Shown here: positions 1-7,527 of the stretch, piece by piece
Numbering within the stretch: the stretch's first letter is position 1
How the letters are laid out: each line of letters starts with the position of its first letter
DNA from: an uncultured Prevotellaceae bacterium
GTDB lineage: Bacteria; Bacteroidota; Bacteroidia; Bacteroidales; Muribaculaceae
Direction: 5' to 3'
NCBI GenBank assembly: GCA_945645715.1
Contig: CALZFJ010000088.1
Coordinates: 1 to 7,687, forward strand
DNA length: 7,687 nt
Translations under genes and position numbers: made by a program
Notes under the pieces: generated by a model
What the model saw: the letters and a program-made list of their open reading frames with translations, nothing else
Database searches by the model: none
Told to the model about the DNA's origin: nothing

Positions 1-228
1 CATTTGTGCGCCGTGAGTGAGCTGCTTCTCATTGTCGATGCCGCGTTCACCGGCTCCGTGCATGAAGATGACGAGAGGGTAATGGTCGGCTTCGGGACGC
101 TCAGGCGCGAGTTCGCGATAGCGCAGGGTATCAGTTCCGTTCACAAAGATGCAGCGTTTATACTCCTCTTGCGCCATTGCGCTGAGAGCGATTGTAGCTG
201 CGATAATCAAGAAAAACACTTTCTTCAT
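1..228 (-). CDS. Secreted alpha/beta-hydrolase (esterase/prolyl-oligopeptidase type), N-terminal part
   Basis: The first 76 codons are present; the rest lies beyond the left edge. The protein begins with a classic signal peptide (MKKVFFLIIAATIALSAMA, cleavage likely after residue 19 before QEE), so it is exported to the periplasm or beyond. The mature part reads as a short beta strand with a TDTLRYREL stretch, then PLVIFMHGAGERG at about residues 51-63. HGAGERG is the oxyanion-hole loop of bacterial alpha/beta-hydrolases often annotated as phospholipase/carboxylesterase, feruloyl-esterase-like or prolyl oligopeptidase family. It is followed by DNEKQLTHGAQM, also typical of that group. The nucleophile Ser, the Asp and the His would be downstream and are not visible, so activity and substrate are open. 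ATG at 228 is chosen because it directly precedes the signal peptide; no Shine-Dalgarno is seen. It lies downstream of the pseudouridine synthase gene in the same direction, but has its own candidate promoter. Confidence 0.88.
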   Translation of the reverse strand, partial: MKKVFFLIIAATIALSAMAQEEYKRCIFVNGTDTLRYRELAPERPEADHYPLVIFMHGAGERGIDNEKQLTHGAQM

Positions 229-273
229 AGCTGTCTTGTAGTTTTATAAAAATGGGTTTATGCAAATTGTGAT

Positions 274-302
274 CAGAGTGTGCCATTCATTCAGCCACTC
301 TG
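274..302. repeat. Perfect 7-bp inverted repeat in the hydrolase leader
   Basis: CAGAGTG (274-280) and CACTCTG (296-302) are exact reverse complements separated by 15 nt. If the candidate promoter at 314-321 is right, the RNA would start near 310 and this stem-loop would fold almost at the 5' end of the hydrolase transcript. It could stabilise the mRNA or be a protein-binding site. No U-run follows the stem in the minus direction, so it is not a standard intrinsic terminator for the upstream gene. A chance 7-bp repeat cannot be excluded. Confidence 0.4.
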
Positions 303-313
303 TGAATATGCCC

Positions 314-321
314 CAAAATTA
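314..321 (-). promoter_or_regulatory. Candidate -7 promoter element for the hydrolase gene
   Basis: Read on the minus strand the bases are TAATTTTG, an exact fit to the Bacteroidota -7 consensus TAnnTTTG. The element lies 85 nt upstream of the hydrolase start codon and 41 nt past the end of the pseudouridine synthase gene. No good TTG is found at the usual 19-20 nt upstream, so the -33 half is weak. In AT-rich spacer DNA a single match of this kind can arise by chance. Confidence 0.4.
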
Positions 322-362
322 TGAAAAAATGATGATATGAGATGAAATTGGGAGTTAAAAAA

Positions 363-2117
363 TCAGAAAGGGCAGGGAGCGGTCAGTTTCAGCCGCGTCC
401 CTGTGACTGGGTGGGTGATTTCGAGATACTCGGCGTGGAGATACATTCGCGCGGGTGCAGCGGCACAGTGAGGCGATGAGGCTTCGGCACAGTCACCTTG
501 CTCAGCTGCGGGCAGGGTGGTGGCGGAGTTGTTGTAAAGGCGGTCGCCGAGAATGGGTGTGCCCAGTCCAAGAGGGTGCGCACAGTGCACGCGCAGTTGG
601 TGGGTGCGTCCGGTGAGCGGAGTGAGCACAAGGCGGGAAATCGGCGTTTTGAGCCCTTCGCTCGGTAAGAAACCGATCTCCGAAAGATCTCTCTCCACCC
701 TCTTAAATTGCGTGATTGCGGGCTTGCCGTGGGTGAAATCCACCATCTGTTGCGGGCGGTTTTCCACATCGGGGCGGAGAGGAAGGCTTATTGTGCCCTC
801 ATTTTCGGCAGGAGTGCCCACTACAAGAGCCACATAGCGTTTGTGGGTGCTTCGCTGCTCGAATTGTCGCTGAAGCAGGCGTTGCACATCGGGCGACTTG
901 GCAAAAACCACAATCCCCGAAGTATCCATGTCGAGCCTGTGCACCACACGGGCTGCACTGCCGATGTGACTGCACACAAGCTGCTGAAGCGAGGTGGCAT
1001 CGAGTTTTCCCGGCACGGTGAGCATTCCGGCAGGCTTGTTCACGGCAATGATATATTCATCGTCGTAGATAATTTCGAGAGGCATTTGCTCCGAAAGTAT
1101 GGGCTGAGCCTCCACATCGAGTCCCCGGAGCATAAAAGATAGAATAGGCAGGCACTTGTTGCGGCATGCAGGATAGAAGTGCCCATGATGCCTCACCTCG
1201 CCCTGAGGCGAAGCGCCATACCAAAATTCAGCCATTGCCACAGGCTCCAGACCGTGAGCAAAGGCATATTGCAGCAGTTTGGGCGCAGCGCACTCCCCTG
1301 CCCCACCCGGAGGCAGCTGTTGTGGCGTGTCGGCGAAAATTTCGGTGAGTGTTCTGGTCTCACCGCGGGCATTGAGCATCACGAAGTGGTCGAAGATGAG
1401 CCGTTGCAGTTGAGCCGAACGACGGCGGCGCTCCTCACGCAGCGAAGCAATCTCGCCCTCGGTGGCGGCGAGTTCAGCCTCAATTCCGGCGATAATGGCA
1501 TTGTGGCGTTCCCTGATTCGCTTCAGTTCGGCTTTCATCCACTGGCTCTCGCGCGTGAGAGCGGCAATGTCGGCATCGGGGGTGTTACGTAGGGCATCGC
1601 GGCGCAATTTGGCTTCAGCCATAGCCTCGCGATGGGCAGCGGTGGCTGACTCGGCGTTGTTGCGAGCCTCTGCGAGTCTGCGTTTCAGCGATGTGAACAC
1701 GTGGGAGTGCTCAATGGCATCGATTCGGTGGTTGATGGCGTTGATTTCCTCCTCACCGCGCCGGAAGAAGTCGCCGGGCTTCAGCATATCATACACCGGA
1801 GGCACGAAGCCCTCATGCACGTTGCTTCCGGCAAGATTGCCCGAGAAAGCAGCAAGGAAGCATAGCCCGGGGTCATCGGTGCGTGGTGCCTGATTTTGAC
1901 CCGACGGGGTGTGCTGTCGCACCACGAGCACGCCCAGCATCTTCCCGCGGCTGAGTTCGTCGTGCCACTCGGGGTGCGATTGCAGCATAGCCTCGGTGTG
2001 GCGTGCCGCAATCACCGCAAGCGGGTGCGGAGAGTAGTGGAACGGGTTAGTGAATTGCCCGGGAAGTGCGATTCCCGCCACTTCATCGGGGTTGAATCGG
2101 TGTAATATGTGGTGCAT
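363..2117 (-). CDS. RluA-family RNA pseudouridine synthase with long N-terminal coiled-coil extension
   Basis: This 584-residue enzyme is predicted to isomerise uridine to pseudouridine in rRNA or tRNA, in the cytoplasm (no signal peptide). The catalytic domain is roughly residues 345-584. EIIYDDEYIIAVNKPAGMLTVPG (348-370) opens it, HRLDMDTSG (393-401) carries the catalytic Asp396, KRYVALV (426-432) follows, and GRTHQLRVH (503-511) is the conserved RluA-class motif. A stand-alone RluA is only about 220 residues, so about 340 are extra. These comprise an N-terminal region with PFHYSPHPL (25-33), GKMLGVLVV (58-66) and FVPPVYDML (104-112); a charged heptad-like coiled coil at about 120-240; and a region with GAGECAAPKLLQYAFAHGL (272-290) and a HGH/CxxxC cluster (311-322). 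I recognise this layout from other Bacteroidota RluA-like proteins, so the extension is genuine. Residues 529-556 look like an Ala/Cys-rich insertion before RMYLHAEYLEI. The ATG at 2117 is preferred because the family-like sequence begins soon after it; Met43 and Met60 would cut that region. The target uridine cannot be told. Confidence 0.93.
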   Translation of the reverse strand: MHHILHRFNPDEVAGIALPGQFTNPFHYSPHPLAVIAARHTEAMLQSHPEWHDELSRGKMLGVLVVRQHTPSGQNQAPRTDDPGLCFLAAFSGNLAGSNVHEGFVPPVYDMLKPGDFFRRGEEEINAINHRIDAIEHSHVFTSLKRRLAEARNNAESATAAHREAMAEAKLRRDALRNTPDADIAALTRESQWMKAELKRIRERHNAIIAGIEAELAATEGEIASLREERRRRSAQLQRLIFDHFVMLNARGETRTLTEIFADTPQQLPPGGAGECAAPKLLQYAFAHGLEPVAMAEFWYGASPQGEVRHHGHFYPACRNKCLPILSFMLRGLDVEAQPILSEQMPLEIIYDDEYIIAVNKPAGMLTVPGKLDATSLQQLVCSHIGSAARVVHRLDMDTSGIVVFAKSPDVQRLLQRQFEQRSTHKRYVALVVGTPAENEGTISLPLRPDVENRPQQMVDFTHGKPAITQFKRVERDLSEIGFLPSEGLKTPISRLVLTPLTGRTHQLRVHCAHPLGLGTPILGDRLYNNSATTLPAAEQGDCAEASSPHCAAAPARMYLHAEYLEITHPVTGTRLKLTAPCPF

Positions 2118-2197
2118 AGTGTGATATAATCATCGGTTATGGCATCGTCTCCGGCTCATTCAGGCAGATTGCACTACACGATGCCCTTAACATATCA

Positions 2198-2228
2198 CGA
2201 AGTTATCATTAATCTCTGTGAAAAGCAA
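2198..2228 (-). promoter_or_regulatory. Candidate promoter for the pseudouridine synthase gene
   Basis: On the minus strand a TTG (plus positions 2226-2228) is followed after exactly 20 nt by TAACTTCG (2198-2205). That differs at one position from the Bacteroidota -7 consensus TAnnTTTG and has the consensus 19-20 nt spacing. Transcription would start near 2190 and give a leader of about 70 nt before the ATG at 2117. The spacing supports it and the mismatch weakens it. Confidence 0.38.
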
Positions 2229-2331
2229 GCAAAAGGCAAAGGTTTTTTTGTTTCGGTCGAGAAAAGTGAGGAAACGACGAAAATTTAGAGTTTATTAACC
2301 TTTATGATTATTTTTTTGAGAATTTATGTGC

Positions 2332-2339
2332 TACATTTG
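2332..2339 (+). promoter_or_regulatory. Candidate -7 promoter element of the susCD-like operon
   Basis: TACATTTG matches the Bacteroidota housekeeping -7 consensus TAnnTTTG exactly. At the expected -33 distance there is only TTA (2308-2310), while a TTTG at 2315-2318 is too close (13 nt spacer). A weak -33 box would fit a promoter that needs an activator, but that is inference. The start site would be near 2346, giving an untranslated leader of about 100 nt before the SusC start codon at 2449. Confidence 0.55.
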
Positions 2340-2448
2340 TCGAATGAAAAGGTGAACGCCTTTAAGCTATAAGAATACACTTTAGCACAATTATCAAATT
2401 AACTTACTAAAAACTGAATCATAAACTCTAATAAATTACTAACTCGTT

Positions 2449-5400
2449 ATGAAGAAGCAGCTATTGCTAATTTTATTCTCGTTCCTTGCGGTGGCTGGTT
2501 ATGCACGTGTCATCACGGGTACCGTGATCTCAGAGAGCGACAATGAACCCGTCATTGGAGCTACTGTGATGGTTAAGGGCACCCAGCGCGGCGTGGCTAC
2601 CGACTTCGACGGTAAGTTTACCCTCGATGTGAAGGACAGCGACGTACTGACGATTACAAATGTGGGTATGTTGCAACAAGACGTGAAAGTGGGCAAACAA
2701 CAATCGCTCCGAATCATTATGAAGGACAATGCCCAGTTGCTGGGCGAAGTGGTTGTGACTGCCATGGGACAGACTCAGGAGAAGAAGAAGCTGAACTTTG
2801 CGGTGCAGCAGCTCGACTCCAAGGAAATCAGTGCCGGAGTATCAAACAACCTTGCGAGCACTCTCCAAGGCAAGGTTTCGGGATTGCAGATTCTCAGCAC
2901 AGGTGGCTCGCCTAATGCGTCGCAGACCATTCAGATTCGTGCCATCTCGTCGATTAACACCTCGCAGAACAATGAGCCGCTCATCATCATTGATGGTGTG
3001 CCGGTGCGTGGTGGTGGATCGTCGCTCACCGATATCAACCCCAACGATATCGAGTCGATGTCGGTGCTGAAGGGTGCTGCTGCATCGGCTCTCTACGGAC
3101 AGGAGGCTGCCAACGGTGTAATCATGATTGTCACCAAGAGCGGCAAGGACGGAAAGCTCACCGTCAGTGCCAATGCCACTCTCGAAATCTCTAATGCAGC
3201 CCGCGTGCCCGAGGTGCAAAGCAGCTATGCTCCCGGTAGCAAGGGCTTCTATGTGAAGAATGCCGGTAGCGGCGGCTGGGGTGCTCCTCTTGCAGCCGGA
3301 CAACAGACCTACGACAACGTTGGCGAGTTCCTCAAGACCGGATTGCTCCAGAAATACGACGTTTCGATGACAGGCGGTACCACCAAGGCTAATGCCTACG
3401 CTTCGGTTTCCTACCAGAAGAACGAAGGTGTGGTTCCCGAGGACTACAAGGACCAGTTCAACGTGTTCATCAAGGGTAACTTCGAGCCATCGGACAAGGT
3501 GAAAATCCAGCTCTCTACCAGCTTCAAGGAGAGCAAGGCACGCGGCTTCGGCAACTCGATGTCGACCGTGTATGGCTGGGGTATCACCAAGAATATGGCT
3601 GACTACCAAACAGTGGAGGGATTCCCAAACTGGGAGGCACGCTATGACCATTGGGAAGAGGTGCTCGACAAAGACCGCATCACGGCGGCTGTTTCGCCCT
3701 ACTTCGGTCGCTACAACGACCGCAGCGAGACTACCAGCACCCGCATCATGCTCAACGGACAGATTTCCTATGAGCCGATCAAGAACCTTGTGCTTACCGG
3801 CAAGGTGAGCTATGATAAGGGCTACTCGATGTACGACTCGGCCGTGGTTCCGCGCTTCCGCGAGAGCGACTTCCGTGACCCGGACGATACTGCGCTTGCC
3901 GACTATGCCTATAAGTTCGGTTCTTATACTTTCCAGCCATCACGTTCTGAGCGTTTCAACGCACAGTTCCTCGCCACTTATCAGCGCGAGCTGTTCAGCG
4001 ACCTTAACATGAATGTGCTCTTCGGTATCGACTGGACCAACTACAAATCGCTCAGTTCACAGCTTGCCGGACAGCGCTTCGTACTCGAAGGCGACTTCTA
4101 CAGCTTCCAGAATGTTGATCCTACTACGTTCACAAATTCTTCGTCGAGCGACTACTATCTCTACCTTAACCACTCACAGTGGAACAAGTATGGCTACTTC
4201 GGTGAAATCCGCTTCGACTGGAAGGGTATCGCTCAGGTTTCGGTGACAGGACGTATCGACGGTTCTTCTACTCTTCGCCAGGTTGATTACAAATACTTCT
4301 ATCCATCGTTCACAGGTGGTCTTATCTTCTCAGAGCTGTTCAAGATTCAGAACGATATATTCTCTTATGGTAAGATTCGCGGTAACTGGGCAAAGGTGGG
4401 TAAGAGCTGTACGCCTTACAAGTTTACAGAGTCATTCAAGAACTGGTCAACCTTCCCCGATGGCGGTTGGGGTATCGACCCGACTATCGGTGTAGCGCTC
4501 AATCTTGAGCCTGAGATGACCAAGTCGTGGGAAATTGGTGCCGACCTGCGTTTCTTCAAGAACCGCACACGTCTCGACCTCGCCTACTACTCGACCTCGG
4601 TTGACAACCAGATTGTGACAGTGCGCGTGTCGCCGGCTGCCGGACAGATTCTCCAGACCCGCAACGAGGGTTGCGTGGAGAACTACGGTATTGAGGCAAC
4701 TCTTGCACAGGACATCTTCAAGACCAATGATTTCGATTGGACTGTGACTGCCAACTTCTCTCTTAACCGCGGCCGCGTGAAGTCGCTCCCCGATCAGATT
4801 ACCCAAATCGACGGTACCAACTACGGTGGTATCTTCCCGACTGCATTCCTCGGAGGCTCTTCGACCGCTATCACCGGTAAGGACTATCAGCGCGACCCCG
4901 ACGGAAACGTGATTTGTAACGAGGATGGTTATCCTCTTATCAACACTGCCCGCCAGGTGCTCATCGGCAACCGTGAGCCTGACTTTATGCTCGGTCTCGG
5001 CTCTAACTTCCGCTGGAAAGAACTTACATTCGGATTCCTCTTCGACGGACGCTGTGGTGGCGATGTGGTGAACATCACCGGCTCAAGTCTTATCTCCAAC
5101 GGTCAGCACCACCTATTAGACAAGTATCGCAACCGCGAAATCGTGTTTAACGGCGTTGTAGCCAATGGCGACGGAACCTATCGCAAGAACACCACTCCGG
5201 TAATCCTCGACCAGAACTTCATTAACACCTACTACTTCCCCGTATCTTCAAACTTCATTGAAGACGGCTCTTACATTCGCTTGAGCTACGTAACCATCGG
5301 TTACGACCTCTCGAAGCTCCTTGCCAAGGGTTGCCCGGTGAAGGGACTTAACGTGTCGGTGACAGGCCGCAACCTCTTCCTCCTCACCAAGTACTCGGGT

Positions 5401-5517
5401 TCTGACCCGCAAGTCACTGAGTCGGGAAGCTCCTACGGTTCGGGTTCGGGTGGTTTCGACCGCTACCAGGTGCCAAATGCACGCAGCTTTAACTTCAACT
5501 TGAAAGCAACATTCTAA
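2449..5517 (+). CDS. SusC/RagA-family TonB-dependent outer-membrane transporter
   Basis: This 1022-residue outer-membrane barrel is predicted to import a ligand handed over by the SusD-like lipoprotein encoded next, using TonB-ExbBD energy. Visible parts in order: a signal peptide (residues 1-19, cleavage after GYA); a carboxypeptidase-regulatory-like beta-sandwich (about 20-98, with GTVISESDNEPVIGATV and GVATDFDGKFTL); a TonB-box-like GEVVVTA (99-105); a plug (about 107-232) with LQGKVSGLQIL, PLIIIDGVPV, NDIESMSVLKGAAASALYG and ANGVIMIVTKSG; then the barrel to the C-terminus. The end, ARSFNFNLKATF, closes with Phe, the usual last residue recognised by the BAM machinery. About 1000 residues is normal for the family. 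There is no N-terminal STN domain, so it is not expected to signal to an anti-sigma factor. Five cysteines (about 654, 742, 823, 869 and 962) all lie in the second half. The ATG at 2449 directly precedes the signal peptide and lacks a Shine-Dalgarno. The susD-like start is only 21 nt downstream. Substrate unknown. Confidence 0.96.
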   Translation: MKKQLLLILFSFLAVAGYARVITGTVISESDNEPVIGATVMVKGTQRGVATDFDGKFTLDVKDSDVLTITNVGMLQQDVKVGKQQSLRIIMKDNAQLLGEVVVTAMGQTQEKKKLNFAVQQLDSKEISAGVSNNLASTLQGKVSGLQILSTGGSPNASQTIQIRAISSINTSQNNEPLIIIDGVPVRGGGSSLTDINPNDIESMSVLKGAAASALYGQEAANGVIMIVTKSGKDGKLTVSANATLEISNAARVPEVQSSYAPGSKGFYVKNAGSGGWGAPLAAGQQTYDNVGEFLKTGLLQKYDVSMTGGTTKANAYASVSYQKNEGVVPEDYKDQFNVFIKGNFEPSDKVKIQLSTSFKESKARGFGNSMSTVYGWGITKNMADYQTVEGFPNWEARYDHWEEVLDKDRITAAVSPYFGRYNDRSETTSTRIMLNGQISYEPIKNLVLTGKVSYDKGYSMYDSAVVPRFRESDFRDPDDTALADYAYKFGSYTFQPSRSERFNAQFLATYQRELFSDLNMNVLFGIDWTNYKSLSSQLAGQRFVLEGDFYSFQNVDPTTFTNSSSSDYYLYLNHSQWNKYGYFGEIRFDWKGIAQVSVTGRIDGSSTLRQVDYKYFYPSFTGGLIFSELFKIQNDIFSYGKIRGNWAKVGKSCTPYKFTESFKNWSTFPDGGWGIDPTIGVALNLEPEMTKSWEIGADLRFFKNRTRLDLAYYSTSVDNQIVTVRVSPAAGQILQTRNEGCVENYGIEATLAQDIFKTNDFDWTVTANFSLNRGRVKSLPDQITQIDGTNYGGIFPTAFLGGSSTAITGKDYQRDPDGNVICNEDGYPLINTARQVLIGNREPDFMLGLGSNFRWKELTFGFLFDGRCGGDVVNITGSSLISNGQHHLLDKYRNREIVFNGVVANGDGTYRKNTTPVILDQNFINTYYFPVSSNFIEDGSYIRLSYVTIGYDLSKLLAKGCPVKGLNVSVTGRNLFLLTKYSGSDPQVTESGSSYGSGSGGFDRYQVPNARSFNFNLKATF

Positions 5518-5538
5518 ACCAGCAGATATTTTTGAATT

Positions 5539-7467
5539 ATGAATAAGCTTAAATATATATTATCATCATTGGTAGTCTGCCTTGGCGCTACGAGTTGCGT
5601 GGATATGCTCGACGACAACGTCAATCCCGACCGTGCTCACCAGGTGTCGATGCAGACGGGTCTGCCGGTAGTCGTATTCTACGCACAGCAGACCACCTAC
5701 GACCATGCCGACTACTACATCTACTTGTCGCAGTGCCTTACCACTACCGGCAAGAGTTCAATCGGCGGATATTCCTACAAGAGTGAGTGGGAGTTCCTCA
5801 CTATGAACCGTCACCCACAGTGGCGTCGCCACTTCTATGATATCGGCGTGAACGTGCGCAACCTTATTGACCAGGCTGAAGCTGCCGGTTCACATAACTA
5901 CACGCTTATCGCACGCACCATTCGCTTGCTCTCTACACAACTGAATGTGGATATGTTTGGCGACATGCCTCTCACCGAGGCTTACAAGTCGAACAGCCCG
6001 AAGTATGACAACGAAGGTACCGTATATGCCTGGCTCCTTCAGGAGTGCGACGACCTTATCGCCGCATTCGAAGATACCAATCTCACTCAGGCCGGAAGCA
6101 ACCAGACAATCGACGTGCAGCAAGACCGCGTGTATGCCGGCGACCTCTCGAAGTGGAAAGGTTTGGTATATGCTATCAAGGCCCGTGTACTTCTGCGCAA
6201 TATTCCCAATATCGACACTTCAAGTGCTACTTGCCAGAAGATTATCGACGCTGCCGACAAGGCTATCGCACAGTGGCGCTCAGGCGACCTGCTCTATGGA
6301 GCATGGTTCGGCAATGAGCCGCGCTACAACTTCGATGGCGGAACTAATGAGCAGAACAACGTGTGGAGTGCTGCACAGCCTATCATCAACTCGTGGGAGT
6401 CGCGCAAGAACCTGCTCGACGGTGCAGTTCCATCGAAATACTTCCTCGTGGATTGCCTTGGACTGAATGGCTACGGCACATCATCGGAGGGCGTGTTCTC
6501 GGCTGAATTCGGAACCAGCAACGAGGGCTTCGGTAACGACCCGCGCATTCCGCTTCTCATGATTGCCCGCAAGGGTCCCGACGGCGATGCTGCAGTGCGT
6601 ATGCGCTGCCTCGAGAATAACATCGGTGCCGGAACTTCGATGAAGACCGACTACTACCCCAGCCTCTATATGGGAGCCTACGCAGGTTCAAGCCGTGGTG
6701 CAGGCTACAACCCCATCTTCACAATGGAGGAGCTTTATTTCATCAAGGCTGAGGCTGAATACTGGATGGGCAACAAGACTGCTGCCTGCCAGCTCGCCAA
6801 GGAGGCTACCGAGCACAACATCGAGCGTCATCTCACATTCTTCCAGAGCGAATATGGATTTGATTATCCCGGTAACTGCGAGGGTGGCAAGCCGCTTGCA
6901 CTGCAAGGCTTCTCAATCGGTACTACCGAACATCCGGCTGAGGAGGTGTGGAACGCACAGGTGGCAGCATTCCTCAACAATGAGGAGTACAGCGTGCTCA
7001 ACCGCCGTGGCAAGCAGGAAGTGCACATTCGCCCCGTCACCGAGCGCGGAAACGAGCACTGGTTCTTCAATGAGAACGAATACACGCTCCACGACCTGAT
7101 GACACAGAAGTACATCGCCATGTACATGCAGCCCGAGCAGTTCACCGACATGCGTCGCTACCACTTCTCAAACAAGCGCAACAACTATGGTATCGGCGAC
7201 CAGAACGAAATCATCTACGGCACGCTCCGTCGCCCATACAACCTCTATGCAGCTTACTGGATTGATGGTCTCACCGATGCCGAGAAGGAGAACCTCTGGG
7301 TGCAGCGCATTCCTGCCGACCCCGAAACTGAGATGAAGTATAACCGCTCTGAGCTGGAGCGCCTTGGTGCCTACGCCAACTACAAATGGATTCAGAAGCC
7401 GCTGCAGTGGGCGCAGCCGCGCGGCACGGTTTCTTCGCTCACCGAAGGTTCAACTCTGGGACAATAA
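5539..7467 (+). CDS. SusD/RagB-family nutrient-binding outer-membrane lipoprotein
   Basis: This surface lipoprotein forms the hinged lid of the SusC barrel and captures the substrate. The signal peptide ends in CLGATSC, making Cys20 the lipidated residue; the mature start VDMLDDNVNP resembles the C-x-x-x-LD-x-N-x-NP opening common in SusD-like proteins. Family landmarks are LIARTIRLLSTQLNVDMFGDMPLTEAY (about 123-149, the TPR-type helix with FGD-P), DLSKWKGLVYAIKARVLLR (202-220), MEELYFIKAEAEYWMGN (396-412), MTQKYIAMYMQPEQFTDMRR (521-540) and RIPADPETEMKYN (590-602) near the C-terminus. These fit the SusD-like group found beside CarboxypepD_reg-type SusC proteins. At 642 residues it is longer than the usual 480-580, so some ligand-side loops are probably expanded. 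It follows the SusC gene after 21 nt with no terminator. GAATTATGAA spans its start codon, the same ten bases as at the next gene. Ligand unknown. Confidence 0.95.
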   Translation: MNKLKYILSSLVVCLGATSCVDMLDDNVNPDRAHQVSMQTGLPVVVFYAQQTTYDHADYYIYLSQCLTTTGKSSIGGYSYKSEWEFLTMNRHPQWRRHFYDIGVNVRNLIDQAEAAGSHNYTLIARTIRLLSTQLNVDMFGDMPLTEAYKSNSPKYDNEGTVYAWLLQECDDLIAAFEDTNLTQAGSNQTIDVQQDRVYAGDLSKWKGLVYAIKARVLLRNIPNIDTSSATCQKIIDAADKAIAQWRSGDLLYGAWFGNEPRYNFDGGTNEQNNVWSAAQPIINSWESRKNLLDGAVPSKYFLVDCLGLNGYGTSSEGVFSAEFGTSNEGFGNDPRIPLLMIARKGPDGDAAVRMRCLENNIGAGTSMKTDYYPSLYMGAYAGSSRGAGYNPIFTMEELYFIKAEAEYWMGNKTAACQLAKEATEHNIERHLTFFQSEYGFDYPGNCEGGKPLALQGFSIGTTEHPAEEVWNAQVAAFLNNEEYSVLNRRGKQEVHIRPVTERGNEHWFFNENEYTLHDLMTQKYIAMYMQPEQFTDMRRYHFSNKRNNYGIGDQNEIIYGTLRRPYNLYAAYWIDGLTDAEKENLWVQRIPADPETEMKYNRSELERLGAYANYKWIQKPLQWAQPRGTVSSLTEGSTLGQ

Positions 7468-7527
7468 TTCATTCCCGGCAAGATTCAAAATTCATTAGAT
7501 AACTCTATTTTAAGACATTAAAGAATT

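Larger units (their letters stand above)
2118..2448. other. Divergent intergenic region between the pseudouridine synthase gene and the susCD-like operon
   Basis: This 331-bp AT-rich spacer separates the divergent genes and holds a candidate promoter for each (2198-2228 leftward, 2332-2339 rightward). From about 2345 to the SusC start lies a leader of roughly 100 nt, rich in A and T. I see no strong hairpin, riboswitch-like architecture, tRNA or convincing terminator. A 49-codon open frame on the plus strand (2139-2288) has no family signature and ends before the susC promoter; I treat it as chance. There is no clear operator palindrome. Confidence 0.6.

Noticed and set aside
4..249. An 81-codon plus-strand open frame opposite the hydrolase
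   Set aside because: The minus strand encodes a signal peptide and the HGAGERG motif, which is decisive; the plus-strand frame is its shadow.
2139..2288. A 49-codon plus-strand open frame in the divergent spacer (begins MASSPAHSGRLHYTM)
   Set aside because: No promoter, ribosome-binding signal, membrane segment or family signature is seen, and it lies upstream of the predicted susC start site. A frame of this length is expected by chance.
2842..3651. A 269-codon open frame on the minus strand inside the SusC gene
   Set aside because: It is fully antisense to a well-supported SusC coding region, has no recognisable domain, and is rich in His, Leu, Val and Arg, as expected for the complement of GC-biased codons.
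5518..5538. Possible terminator or processing hairpin between the SusC and SusD genes
   Set aside because: The 21-nt gap contains a short T-run but no inverted repeat able to form a stem.
7466..7496. Direct repeat AATTCATT (7466-7473 and 7489-7496) in the gap before the third lipoprotein gene
   Set aside because: Eight AT-rich bases repeated once in an AT-rich spacer is not significant, and no regulator is known to suggest a site.
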